This document shows, in pieces, positions 7,476 through 14,604 of a DNA stretch of 28,463 nt. Every line of letters begins with the position of its first letter. Position 1 is the first letter of the stretch. Source of the stretch: CBDUMN01 sp965368335 (lineage in GTDB: Bacteria; Pseudomonadota; Alphaproteobacteria; Rhodospirillales; JAPHRK01). Both the position numbers and the translations under genes were made by a program. The notes below the pieces were generated by a model. The model was not told the origin of the DNA. It searched no databases and saw only the letters and a program-made list of their open reading frames with translations. Location of the stretch: NCBI GenBank assembly GCA_965368335.1, contig CBDUMN010000043.1, forward strand, positions 1-28,463. The letters are read 5' to 3'.

Positions 7476-7991
7476 CTACTGCTTGAGCTTCAGGACCTGA
7501 TCTTTCAACTCTTCGAGGCTTTCACCGAAACGCTTGTTCACGGTGTCGAAAGCTTCGGTGTTGGACTTGGAAACCATCTCGGCCAGCTCACGCATGTTGC
7601 CCAGAGCGGTTTCAAAAGCAGCCTTAACGATGTCGGCCTGCTTAGCGACCGCATCCTGCGGGCTACCGGCGTCGGAAACGTCTTTCAGGTTGCCCTGCAG
7701 TTCGTCGAGGGTCTTCTGAAGAATTTCAGCCTGACGCTTGAAAACAGCCTGGACGCCTTCGAGGGCCAGTTTGTTGGCTGCAGCCAGGGCTTCCATGTTC
7801 TTACGCTGGGCTTCCATCAGCGGAGCCGCATCGACGGCCGGAACCTTGAGGTCGGTCATCGCTTTGTTGAATTCATTCATCATTTTGCTTGGGTCAAAGT
7901 CGCCCATGACCTTTGCGGGGTCGAAGCCGCCCATAAATTTGGTCGGATCGAAATCAAACACGTTGTTCATACCGTTTGCCTTTTTCGCCAT
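7476..7991 (-). CDS. Phasin family protein (polyhydroxyalkanoate granule-associated)
   Basis: Phasins coat polyhydroxyalkanoate granules in the cytoplasm and influence their number and size. The 171-residue product has the typical layout: a short polar N-terminus, then long amphipathic helices (ALAAANKLALEGVQAVFKRQ, and so on) of the phasin_2 type. The start at 7991 has a GTGGAGCG binding site; the in-frame ATG 30 codons upstream lies within the promoter and was rejected. Unusually, residues 14-40 are three consecutive nine-residue repeats, FDPTKFMGG, FDPAKVMGD and FDPSKMMNE. A promoter and two PhaR-like operators lie just upstream. No synthase or depolymerase gene is present in the window. 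Confidence 0.88.
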   Translation of the reverse strand: MAKKANGMNNVFDFDPTKFMGGFDPAKVMGDFDPSKMMNEFNKAMTDLKVPAVDAAPLMEAQRKNMEALAAANKLALEGVQAVFKRQAEILQKTLDELQGNLKDVSDAGSPQDAVAKQADIVKAAFETALGNMRELAEMVSKSNTEAFDTVNKRFGESLEELKDQVLKLKQ

Positions 7992-8037
7992 TGGATCGCT
8001 CCACAAAAAAATCGCCTTTCGGCCTTCACTTGTCGCA

Positions 8038-8066
8038 ATAGTAATGCTGCGACGCACAAAAGTCAA
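8038..8066 (-). promoter_or_regulatory. Sigma70-like promoter of the phasin gene
   Basis: On the minus strand, TTGACT (8066-8061), a 17-base spacer and TACTAT (8043-8038) match consensus at 5/6 and 4/6. The predicted start, near 8031, gives a leader of about 40 bases. One PhaR-like operator fills the spacer exactly. Confidence 0.55.
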
Positions 8067-8090
8067 TATTTTATTGTGCACCGCACAAAA
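8044..8090. promoter_or_regulatory. Two PhaR-like operator sites at the phasin promoter
   Basis: Two related sites read in the same direction: ATGCTGC-GAC-GCACAAAA (8044-8061) and ATTGTGC-ACC-GCACAAAA (8073-8090), 29 bases apart. The second contains a perfect TTGTGC/GCACAA inverted repeat with a 3-base centre. PhaR of PHA-producing proteobacteria binds TGC-rich sites of the CTGC-N3/4-GCA type near phasin genes. The first site occupies the -35/-10 spacer and the second lies just upstream of the -35, as expected for repression released when granules sequester PhaR. PhaR itself is not encoded here. Confidence 0.5.
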
Positions 8091-8179
8091 ATATTGTTCG
8101 TCGCGTTTTCAATGACTTATGGCGTAATTCAGATTATTTTTCGCTTTTGCAAAATAACTGTAACAAGAAAAACTGTCGA

Positions 8180-8992
8180 TCAACCCAACTCTTTGGATCG
8201 CCGGGCGGCGGCGGCAATTGCGGCATCGAGGACCGGCTGCAGACCATCTTCGGCCATCAAGACATTTAAGGCCGCCTCCGTGGTTCCGCCGGGGCTGGTC
8301 ACGTTCTGGCGCAGAACCGCGGGTTCTTCATCGGCCCGGAAGAGCAACTCCCCCGCACCGGCGACCGTTTGACGGGCCAGCTTGGCGGCAAAAGCTTCCG
8401 GTAGCCCAGCCTTAACGCCTGCCTGGGTCATGGCTTCGGCCAAAAGGAACACATAGGCCGGGCCGCTACCGGAAACGGCGACCACGCCATCCATCAAGGC
8501 TTCATCATCGATCCACTCGACCCGGCCCACCGCTTCGAGCAAGCTCGTACAGAGAGTTTTCTGGGCATCGCTCACCCAAGCATTGCCGACCGCAACGGTC
8601 ATGCCGCGACGAATGGCCGCCGGCGTATTGGGCATGGTTCGTACGATAGCCGCATCTTCGCCCAGAAGACCTTCAAAAAAAGCGATGGTTTTGCCCGCAG
8701 CAATGGAGAGAAAAACGGCCCCTGTTCGGGCAAGGCCCTTATAGTCGGGCAGAACCTTATCCATGACCTGGGGCTTGACCGCCAGAACGACCACCGCGGG
8801 CGCGAAACCTTCAGGAAGTTGCGTGGCGTTCCCATGAGTATTGACACCGAATCGGCTTTTCAAAGCTTCGGCGGTTTCGCCGTTGGGCTCCACCACATGA
8901 ATGGATTGGGGCTCGGTTCCGCGGTCGATCCACCCTTCGAGCATGGCGCCGCCCATTTTACCGCAACCAACAATGAGTATTCCGCCGTTCAT
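8180..8992 (-). CDS. proC: Pyrroline-5-carboxylate reductase
   Basis: Catalyses the last step of proline synthesis, NAD(P)H-dependent reduction of pyrroline-5-carboxylate. The 270-residue length is typical. A Rossmann nucleotide-binding motif opens the protein (ILIVGCGKMGGAMLEGW, residues 4-20), followed by VVLAVKPQV and the C-terminal family signature region running from SGSGPAYVF to VTSPGGTTEAAL. The start at 8992 puts the dinucleotide fold at the N-terminus as in all homologues; an upstream in-frame ATG adds 24 proline/glycine-rich residues unlike the family. AAAGGGA is available as a ribosome binding site. It is the last gene of a ubiK-ybjN-proC arrangement. Confidence 0.95.
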   Translation of the reverse strand: MNGGILIVGCGKMGGAMLEGWIDRGTEPQSIHVVEPNGETAEALKSRFGVNTHGNATQLPEGFAPAVVVLAVKPQVMDKVLPDYKGLARTGAVFLSIAAGKTIAFFEGLLGEDAAIVRTMPNTPAAIRRGMTVAVGNAWVSDAQKTLCTSLLEAVGRVEWIDDEALMDGVVAVSGSGPAYVFLLAEAMTQAGVKAGLPEAFAAKLARQTVAGAGELLFRADEEPAVLRQNVTSPGGTTEAALNVLMAEDGLQPVLDAAIAAAARRSKELG

Positions 8993-9100
8993 CCTTCGGG
9001 TCCCTTTAAAAATTTCAACAGGCGACACGGCAGGCGGAAAAGGCCCGGGGGCTGGCCCGGTCAAAACGGGGCCCGACGTCTATCTCTTTAAACGAAGCGC

Positions 9101-9610
9101 CTAGGCTTCGCCGACCGTATCGATCATCGCGGCGTCCACCGCCTCACGGGCGGTCTTACCACCCCAGATGACGAACTGGAAGGCCGGATAGAAACGATCG
9201 CACTCGGCGGTCGCAATTTCCACCAGATCTTCCAACTGCGCCAGTGAAGCGCTTTCGGTCCCCCTGAGCAACGTGGTGTGGCGGAACAGGGGCAAGCCCT
9301 CTTCCTCCCAGAGCCCGAAATAACCGAGCCACATCTTTTCGTTGATCAGGGCCAAGAGATGGAGAATGTCGTTGCGCCGATTGTCCGGCACCCGCATGTC
9401 GAAGGCGCAGGAAAAATGCAAGGCGCTGATGTCTTCGCTCCAGGCGAAGTAGAGGCTGAAATCGCACCACCGTCCGGGAAGCTCGATTGAGAGCTCCTCG
9501 CTCGAGCGGCGGTCGAACCCCCACTCGTTGTTCAGTGCGATCGCTTCCATTTGATCGAGAGGATTCGCCGTCTGTGAGACGTACTCTTCAATCGTCATGG
9601 TTTCGGCCAT
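9101..9610 (-). CDS. YbjN domain-containing protein
   Basis: A 169-residue protein of the YbjN family, a fold related to type III secretion chaperones. In E. coli YbjN affects motility and stress phenotypes, but the mechanism is not settled. The N-terminal half has ALNNEWGFDRRSSEELSIE and WCDFSLYFAWSEDISALHFSCAFDM; the helical C-terminal half runs NDILHLLALINEKMWLGYFGLW and ends in a FVIWGGKTAREAVDAAM segment, as seen in alphaproteobacterial members. The start at 9610 has GGAGGTGG upstream; the in-frame start at 9691 has none. It lies 108 bases before proC on the same strand. Confidence 0.82.
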   Translation of the reverse strand: MAETMTIEEYVSQTANPLDQMEAIALNNEWGFDRRSSEELSIELPGRWCDFSLYFAWSEDISALHFSCAFDMRVPDNRRNDILHLLALINEKMWLGYFGLWEEEGLPLFRHTTLLRGTESASLAQLEDLVEIATAECDRFYPAFQFVIWGGKTAREAVDAAMIDTVGEA

Positions 9611-9736
9611 CGTGCCACCTCCCCATTGGGCATTGGCGAAACGTCTACGGGCGCCGTCAAAGCAATGCCAAGCTCCCCCAGGCCCGCCCAAGAGACCGAC
9701 ACAACATCTAGGGCATGCGCCGATATCTTGTGGTTA

Positions 9737-9751
9737 ATGGTTTAAAACCAT
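9737..9751. repeat. 15-base perfect palindrome in the ubiK-ybjN gap
   Basis: ATGGTTTAAAACCAT: 7-base arms around one central base, about 130 bases upstream of the ybjN start. It could be an operator for a ybjN promoter. No convincing promoter hexamers surround it, so its role is unassigned. Confidence 0.5.
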
Positions 9752-9802
9752 ACAAGGAGTAGATTGCAAAAATGTGAATCCCGATGCAAGGGGCGATTTC
9801 CA

Positions 9803-9840
9803 GGGTTAAAACCTTTCTTGTGGACAAAAGGTTTCAACCC
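9803..9840. repeat. Long hairpin between ubiK and ybjN, without a T-tract
   Basis: Two 14-base arms (9803-9816 and 9827-9840) are complementary at 13 positions around a 10-base loop. It starts 29 bases after the ubiK stop. Neither strand shows a run of T after the stem, so it is not a standard intrinsic terminator; an RNA-stabilising 3' structure, a Rho-linked end or a protein site are possible. The 258-base gap 9611-9868 holds no convincing gene. Confidence 0.6.
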
Positions 9841-9868
9841 CAGGCGCAACGGCAAAAACCGGGGAGGT

Positions 9869-10249
9869 TCAGGTGTCTTTTTTGGCCGCTGATTTGGCGG
9901 CTGTTTTGCGGCGGGTCGTGGTGGTTTTACCCTTGGCTACCGCGGTTTTGCGCGGTGCGGCTTTTTTCGGAGCAGCCTCGGCCGCCATGGCCTTGGCCCC
10001 GCAATGATCCATCAAGGATTCGAGCTCGGCGATCTTCTTGGTCAGCGCTTCGTTTTCTTCGCGGGCCTTGGTCGCCATGGCCTTGACCACCTCGAACTCT
10101 TCGCGCGGCACAAGGTCCATATCCAACAGGATTCGTTCGATCTGAGCCCGCACAAGGCCTTCCACTTCGCCCTTCACGCCGGAAACGGCGGAAAGTGCGC
10201 CGTCGGCGACTTTGGCGAAATCGGTCAATACTCGGTTGCGGCTCTGCAT
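9869..10249 (-). CDS. ubiK: UbiK-type accessory factor (BMFP family)
   Basis: UbiK-family proteins form trimeric coiled coils and, in gammaproteobacteria, assist aerobic ubiquinone synthesis with UbiJ; they also interact with membranes. The 126-residue product matches: an N-terminal amphipathic segment (FAKVADGALSAVSGVKGEVE), the conserved VRAQIERILLDMDLVPREEFEVVKAMATKAREEN and a coiled coil to about residue 80. The rest is a long Lys/Ala/Thr-rich basic tail of about 45 residues, common in alphaproteobacterial versions. The start at 10249 has GGAGAG at the right distance and lies downstream of a minus-strand promoter; the far longer open frame reaching 10723 runs through the divergent hldD gene and was rejected. 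Confidence 0.85.
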   Translation of the reverse strand: MQSRNRVLTDFAKVADGALSAVSGVKGEVEGLVRAQIERILLDMDLVPREEFEVVKAMATKAREENEALTKKIAELESLMDHCGAKAMAAEAAPKKAAPRKTAVAKGKTTTTRRKTAAKSAAKKDT

Positions 10250-10292
10250 AACGCTCTCCAGAATACGGGAATCCTTTGTCAAAACGGGGGGC

Positions 10293-10321
10293 ATTATGGT
10301 CCCTGCCCTCCACCAAAGCAA
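10293..10321 (-). promoter_or_regulatory. Probable promoter of ubiK
   Basis: Minus strand TTGCTT (10321-10316), a 17-base spacer and CATAAT (10298-10293), 5/6 for the -10. The predicted start is near 10286, giving a leader of about 37 bases before ubiK. Confidence 0.4.
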
Positions 10322-10333
10322 TATCCTGTTCAC

Positions 10334-10362
10334 TTGCCCACCGTACCGCGCAAGCCTATAAC
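10334..10362 (+). promoter_or_regulatory. Probable promoter of hldD
   Basis: TTGCCC (10334-10339), a 17-base spacer and TATAAC (10357-10362) match sigma70 at 4/6 and 5/6. The predicted start is near 10369, about 37 bases before the hldD ATG. It lies back to back with the ubiK promoter. Confidence 0.48.
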
Positions 10363-10405
10363 GGTTGAAAAGTTTTACGGTTTTCATCTCTCGCGGGGCA
10401 ATCGC

Positions 10406-11392
10406 ATGTTTCTTGTAACCGGGGGCGCCGGGTTTATCGGCTCCAACATCGTCGCGGCATTGGAAGAAAAAGGGCGCGGTCCCATCGTGGTCTGCGACCG
10501 GCTGCGACACGGCGACAAATGGAAAAATATCGCCAAGCGGGAGTTGGCCGATATCATCCATCCCGATGAGTTGCCCGCTTTTCTCGATACCCACCGGGGG
10601 TCCATCGAAGCGATCTTTCACATGGGCGCCATTTCGGCAACCACCGAAACCGACGCCGACAAAATCATCGACAACAATTTCAAGCTGTCGCTCTATCTGT
10701 GGAACTGGTGCACCGAAAACCACAGCCGCCTGATCTACGCCTCCTCGGCGGCCACCTACGGCGATGGAGAAAACGGTTTTATCGACGACGCAAGCCTTGA
10801 GGCCCAGGCCAAACTCCGTCCGTTAAATCCCTACGGCTGGAGCAAGGTGTTGTTCGACCGCCGCATCCTGCGCAAGATGAAGGATGGCGAACCGCATCCG
10901 CCGCAGTGGGCGGGCCTGAAGTTTTTCAATGTCTTCGGCCCCAACGAATACCACAAGGGCGCCATGCAAAGCGTGGTTTCCCACATCTATCCCAAGGCCG
11001 CCGCAGGCGAAAACGCCGCCCTTTTTAAGTCTCACCACCCCGACTACGAAGACGGCGGCCAGACCCGCGATTTCATTTGGGTGGGCGACTGCATCAAGGT
11101 CATGATGTGGCTGCTCGACACTCCCGACGTTTCCGGCATTTTCAATTGCGGCACCGGTCAAGGACGCACCTTCCTCGACCTCGCCAAAGCGGTCTACGCG
11201 GCGCTTAACAAAGAGCCCGACATCAGCTTCATCCCGACGCCCGAACAAATCAGGGATAAGTACCAGTACTTCACCGAAGCCGACATGAACAAGCTGCGCG
11301 AAGCCGGATTTAACAGCCAGTTCACGCCGCTTGAAGAAGGCATTCGGCAATACGTGCAGGGCTTCCTCCACACCGACGACCCCTATCTCTAG
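10406..11392 (+). CDS. hldD: ADP-L-glycero-D-manno-heptose 6-epimerase
   Basis: Makes the activated L,D-heptose used in the lipopolysaccharide inner core. The 328-residue protein is an extended short-chain dehydrogenase: NAD(P) motif GGAGFIG (6-12), catalytic S114 in YASSAATYG and Y143/K147 in YGWSK. HldD-specific stretches such as FHMGAISATTETDADKII and NVFGPNEYHKGAMQSVV separate it from UDP-glucose epimerases. The ATG at 10406 puts the Rossmann motif at the N-terminus and follows a good promoter; the longer frame from 10004 reads through ubiK antisense and is spurious. Other heptose genes (hldE, gmhA, gmhB) are not in the window. lgt follows after 11 bases. Confidence 0.94.
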   Translation: MFLVTGGAGFIGSNIVAALEEKGRGPIVVCDRLRHGDKWKNIAKRELADIIHPDELPAFLDTHRGSIEAIFHMGAISATTETDADKIIDNNFKLSLYLWNWCTENHSRLIYASSAATYGDGENGFIDDASLEAQAKLRPLNPYGWSKVLFDRRILRKMKDGEPHPPQWAGLKFFNVFGPNEYHKGAMQSVVSHIYPKAAAGENAALFKSHHPDYEDGGQTRDFIWVGDCIKVMMWLLDTPDVSGIFNCGTGQGRTFLDLAKAVYAALNKEPDISFIPTPEQIRDKYQYFTEADMNKLREAGFNSQFTPLEEGIRQYVQGFLHTDDPYL

Positions 11393-11403
11393 AGCCTGCA
11401 CTG

Positions 11404-12195
11404 ATGTTTTTCGCCTTGCCTTTTCCGGCCATCGATCCGGTCATCTTTTCCATCGGCCCCGTTGCGGTGCGCTGGTACGGTCTAGCCTATGTGGCCGGAC
11501 TGTTGCTCGGTATCTACGCACTTCGCAAAATGGCCGAGGCCAAGCCCCCCCATGCCGTCAATCGCCAACAAGCGGAAGATTTGCTGGTCTGGATGCTGCT
11601 CGGCGTCATCCTCGGCGGACGCCTTGGCTTCGCGCTGTTTTACGGCCTTCCCTATTACCTGGAGCACCCGCTTGAAATCATCACCGGCATCACCAAGGGC
11701 GGCATGTCGTTCCACGGCGGGCTGCTCGGTGTGGTGTTGGCGACCATCGTCTATGCCAAGCGTCATAAGCTTGAGCTGCTCCAGCTTGCCGACCTGGTGG
11801 CCTGCGCTTCGCCCATCGGGTTGTTCTTCGGGCGAATCGCCAACTTCATCAACGGCGAACACTTCGGCCATGTGACGACCGTGCCCTGGGCCATGGTCTT
11901 TCCCTATGGCGGCGACCTACCGCGCCATCCGAGCCAGCTTTACGAGGCTGGGCTGGAAGGGCTGGTCCTGTTCATTGTCCTGTTTATCTTCTGGCGCAGG
12001 GACGCCATTCGGATGCACGCCGGAACGCTCACCGGCATTTTTCTCATCGGCTATGGCTTGGCGCGCATCGCTATGGAGTTCTTCCGGGTGCCCGACGGCT
12101 ACGTCGGCTTCCTAACCATCGGTCAGACGCTGTCGGTTCCGATGATTCTGGCTGGGATCGGTTTTATCGTCTACGCCCGTAAGAGGGTCGCTTAA
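11404..12195 (+). CDS. lgt: Prolipoprotein diacylglyceryl transferase
   Basis: An integral inner-membrane enzyme that moves diacylglycerol from phosphatidylglycerol to the lipobox cysteine of prolipoproteins, the first step of lipoprotein maturation. The 263-residue protein has several hydrophobic segments and the expected conserved residues: H104 in GGMSFHGGLLG, and R144, N147, N150 and E152 in GRIANFINGE. RHPSQLYEA (174-182) is also a family mark. The stop overlaps the next start (TAATG), so expression is coupled to the methyltransferase. A lipoprotein substrate is encoded at the end of the same gene run. Confidence 0.96.
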   Translation: MFFALPFPAIDPVIFSIGPVAVRWYGLAYVAGLLLGIYALRKMAEAKPPHAVNRQQAEDLLVWMLLGVILGGRLGFALFYGLPYYLEHPLEIITGITKGGMSFHGGLLGVVLATIVYAKRHKLELLQLADLVACASPIGLFFGRIANFINGEHFGHVTTVPWAMVFPYGGDLPRHPSQLYEAGLEGLVLFIVLFIFWRRDAIRMHAGTLTGIFLIGYGLARIAMEFFRVPDGYVGFLTIGQTLSVPMILAGIGFIVYARKRVA

Positions 12196-13280
12196 TGACC
12201 TTGTTGGACAAGCTGAAATCCCGTATCGCCGAAAGCGGCCCCATCGCCGTCGCCGATTACATGGAAGCCGCCCTGGCGGATTTGGAATTCGGCTACTACA
12301 AAGGCCGTGACCCTTTGGGTCGGGGCGGCGACTTCACCACCGCCCCGGAAATATCTCAGATGTTTGGCGAGGTGATCGGCCTTTGGTGCGCCGTTCTCTG
12401 GGACCAGATGGGACAACCTGAGAAAATCAACTTCGTCGAAATCGGCCCCGGACGGGGTACGCTGATGCACGATATGGTGCGCGCCGCAGGCACGTTGCCC
12501 GGTTTCAAGGAAACCCTTTCCATCCATCTGGTCGAAACCAGCCCGGTTCTGAAAGAACGCCAGGAAAGCGCCTTGGCCCATTTGGATCAACCGGTCACTT
12601 GGCACGAAACCATCGACACTCTTCCCGACGGGCCGCTGATTGTCGTCGCCAACGAGTTCTTCGATGCCCTGCCGATCCGGCAATTCATTCGCCTGGGTAA
12701 ATACTGGTACGAACGCCAAGTGGATCTCGGCGGCGGGGCGCTGTGCTTTACCAACACGACCCTTCCCTCTCCACCGGCCGACCTCGGCAACAAGGTCCAC
12801 CTTCCCGAGAAATCAGGCGATATCGCCGAGACCTGCCCGGTCGGCGAAACCATCTGCAACGATCTGGCGGCCCGAATCGTCCGTTTCGGCGGCGGCGCGC
12901 TTATCATCGACTACGGCTATGGCGAACCGGCTTTGGGCAATTCGCTGCAAGCGGTCAAGGGACACGCCTACCATCCGGTGCTCGAAACACCGGGCGAAGC
13001 CGATCTGACGGCTCATGTGGATTTCGACGCCCTCGCTCAAGCGGCGAGGCGCGCCGGAGCCAAAGCTTCCGGCACCCTGACACAAGGCGAGTTTCTGCGC
13101 CGCCTCGGCATCGAAGCCCGCGCTCAGATTTTGTCGCGCACCGCCAGCGACGAACAGCGCGACGACATCGCTTCGGCCCTCAAACGCTTGATTGCCGAAG
13201 ACGAAATGGGCACCCTGTTCAAGGTTTTGGCCCTGGCTCATCCGGCCCAGCCAATACCGCCCGGTTTTGATGAACAATAG
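12195..13280 (+). CDS. MidA/NDUFAF7-type SAM-dependent methyltransferase
   Basis: The bacterial counterpart of mitochondrial NDUFAF7 (MidA), which methylates an arginine of a complex I subunit; the bacterial substrate is not established. The 361-residue protein has GGDFTTAPEISQMFGE (44-59), SAM-binding EIGPGRG (82-88), LVETSPVL and NEFFDALPIRQF, all hallmarks of the family. It overlaps lgt by one base. The last 69 codons (from G293, base 13071) lie in a 525-bp tandem duplication and occur again, identically, in the next open frame. This copy is complete and should be the functional one. Confidence 0.92.
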   Translation: MTLLDKLKSRIAESGPIAVADYMEAALADLEFGYYKGRDPLGRGGDFTTAPEISQMFGEVIGLWCAVLWDQMGQPEKINFVEIGPGRGTLMHDMVRAAGTLPGFKETLSIHLVETSPVLKERQESALAHLDQPVTWHETIDTLPDGPLIVVANEFFDALPIRQFIRLGKYWYERQVDLGGGALCFTNTTLPSPPADLGNKVHLPEKSGDIAETCPVGETICNDLAARIVRFGGGALIIDYGYGEPALGNSLQAVKGHAYHPVLETPGEADLTAHVDFDALAQAARRAGAKASGTLTQGEFLRRLGIEARAQILSRTASDEQRDDIASALKRLIAEDEMGTLFKVLALAHPAQPIPPGFDEQ

Positions 13281-14120
13281 GACCGACAGGGAATGATCAC
13301 CGTTTCAGCCTTCAACGAACTTTCCGCCATCCGCCATGGGTTTTTCACCCGTAGCGGCGGCGTCAGCGAAGGCCTGTTCGGGTCGCTTAACTGCGGCTTC
13401 GGGTCGGACGACGACATTGAAAAGGTCGCCGAAAACCGCAGCCGCGCCATGGCCATGCTGGGTCAGCCCGCCGATGCTTTAGTAACCGTCTATCAGGTCC
13501 ATTCGCCCAACGTCGTAACCGTCGATGAGCGCATTCCCTATGATCGCTCGGTCGAAGCCGACGCCATGGTGACCAACAAGCCCGGCATCGCACTCGGCAC
13601 CCTGACACAAGGCGAGTTTCTGCGCCGCCTCGGCATCGAAGCCCGCGCTCAGATTTTGTCGCGCACCGCCAGCGACGAACAGCGCGACGACATCGCTTCG
13701 GCCCTCAAACGCTTGATTGCCGAAGACGAAATGGGCACCCTGTTCAAGGTTTTGGCCCTGGCTCATCCGGCCCAGCCAATACCGCCCGGTTTTGATGAAC
13801 AATAGGACCGACAGGGAATGATCACCGTTTCAGCCTTCAACGAACTTTCCGCCATCCGCCATGGGTTTTTCACCCGTAGCGGCGGCGTCAGCGAAGGCCT
13901 GTTCGGGTCGCTTAACTGCGGCTTCGGGTCGGACGACGACATTGAAAAGGTCGCCGAAAACCGCAGCCGCGCCATGGCCATGCTGGGTCAGCCCGCCGAT
14001 GCTTTAGTAACCGTCTATCAGGTCCATTCGCCCAACGTCGTAACCGTCGATGAGCGCATTCCCTATGATCGCTCGGTCGAAGCCGACGCCATGGTGACCA
14101 ACAAGCCCGGCATCGCACTC
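13071..14120 (+). repeat. Perfect 525-bp direct tandem duplication across the midA-pgeF junction
   Basis: Bases 13071-13595 are repeated at 13596-14120 with no difference found on base-by-base reading. The unit holds the last 69 codons of midA, the 12-base intergenic stretch with the pgeF ribosome binding site, and the first 101 codons of pgeF. The join lies within CGGCA, present at both parental ends, inside a longer imperfect match CGGCAYCCTGAC (Y marks the one difference). The boundary can therefore slide by up to five bases. The unit is exactly 175 codons and both genes meet in the same frame. Identity implies a very recent event or an assembly error. Confidence 0.95.
13293..13805 (+). 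pseudogene. Chimeric ORF: N-terminal PgeF fragment fused in frame to C-terminal MidA fragment
   Basis: A 170-residue open frame produced by the tandem duplication. Residues 1-101 are identical to the start of the following PgeF protein; residues 102-170 are identical to the last 69 residues of MidA. It keeps the pgeF binding site and start codon, so it could be translated. It retains H70 but lacks the other two PgeF metal ligands (TADC and HAGW regions), and it has no SAM-binding part of MidA. It should be inactive for both parental reactions. If the duplication is an assembly artefact, this ORF does not exist. Confidence 0.85.
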
Positions 14121-14600
14121 GGCATCCTGACGGCCGACTGCGCACCGGTTTTGTTTGCCGACCAAAAGGCCAAGGTGATCGGGGCCGCCCATGCCGGTTG
14201 GAAAGGCGCTCTCGGCGGCGTTCTGGAAAACACTCTGGAGGCCATGGAGGCCCTGGGCGCAAAACGCAAACGGATCATCGCCGCCGTCGGCCCTTGCATC
14301 TCTCAACGGACTTACGAAGTGGGGTCCGAGTTCAAAGAAAACTTTCTAAAAGCCGATCCCGACAGCCAGTTGTTTTTCGCCAATGCGCGCACCGAAGGTA
14401 AATTCCTCTTCGATCTGCCCGACTTTATCGGCAAGGGCCTGCTCAAACAGGGCATCAAGGAATCCATCGCCACGCCATGCGATACCTGCCTCGAAGAAGG
14501 GCGGTTCTTCAGCTACCGGCGCGCCACCCTCAAGGGCGAACAGATTAACGGCCAAACCGCCTATGGCCGCCAGCTTTCCGCCATTGTCTTGGAGCGTTAG
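13818..14600 (+). CDS. pgeF: Peptidoglycan editing factor PgeF (YfiH/YlmD, DUF152 laccase-like domain)
   Basis: A cytoplasmic metal-dependent enzyme. E. coli YfiH is reported to hydrolyse mis-made UDP-MurNAc-Ser, and relatives (FAMIN, YlmD) act on purine nucleosides. This is the complete copy: 260 residues, with metal ligands H70 in VYQVHSP, C108 in TADCAPVLF and H125 in AHAGWKG, and the family tail PCDTCLEEGRFFSYRR. The first 303 bases belong to the second copy of the duplication, so its upstream neighbour is now the chimeric ORF rather than midA itself, but the ribosome binding site and the 12-base spacing are unchanged. The lipoprotein gene follows after 4 bases. Confidence 0.93.
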   Translation: MITVSAFNELSAIRHGFFTRSGGVSEGLFGSLNCGFGSDDDIEKVAENRSRAMAMLGQPADALVTVYQVHSPNVVTVDERIPYDRSVEADAMVTNKPGIALGILTADCAPVLFADQKAKVIGAAHAGWKGALGGVLENTLEAMEALGAKRKRIIAAVGPCISQRTYEVGSEFKENFLKADPDSQLFFANARTEGKFLFDLPDFIGKGLLKQGIKESIATPCDTCLEEGRFFSYRRATLKGEQINGQTAYGRQLSAIVLER

Positions 14601-14604
14601 GGGT

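Noticed and set aside
10277..10282. Perfect TTGACA on the minus strand upstream of ubiK
   Set aside because: No -10 hexamer lies at 16-18 bases; that position is the ubiK ribosome binding site. The TTGCTT/CATAAT pair further upstream fits better.
10004..10405. N-terminal extension of hldD
   Set aside because: It runs antisense through ubiK and the divergent promoters. The Rossmann motif must be N-terminal, which fits the ATG at 10406.
13293..13805. The chimeric PgeF-MidA frame as a genuine functional fusion
   Set aside because: It lacks two PgeF metal ligands and the whole MidA SAM-binding region, and it is fully explained by the 525-bp tandem duplication.
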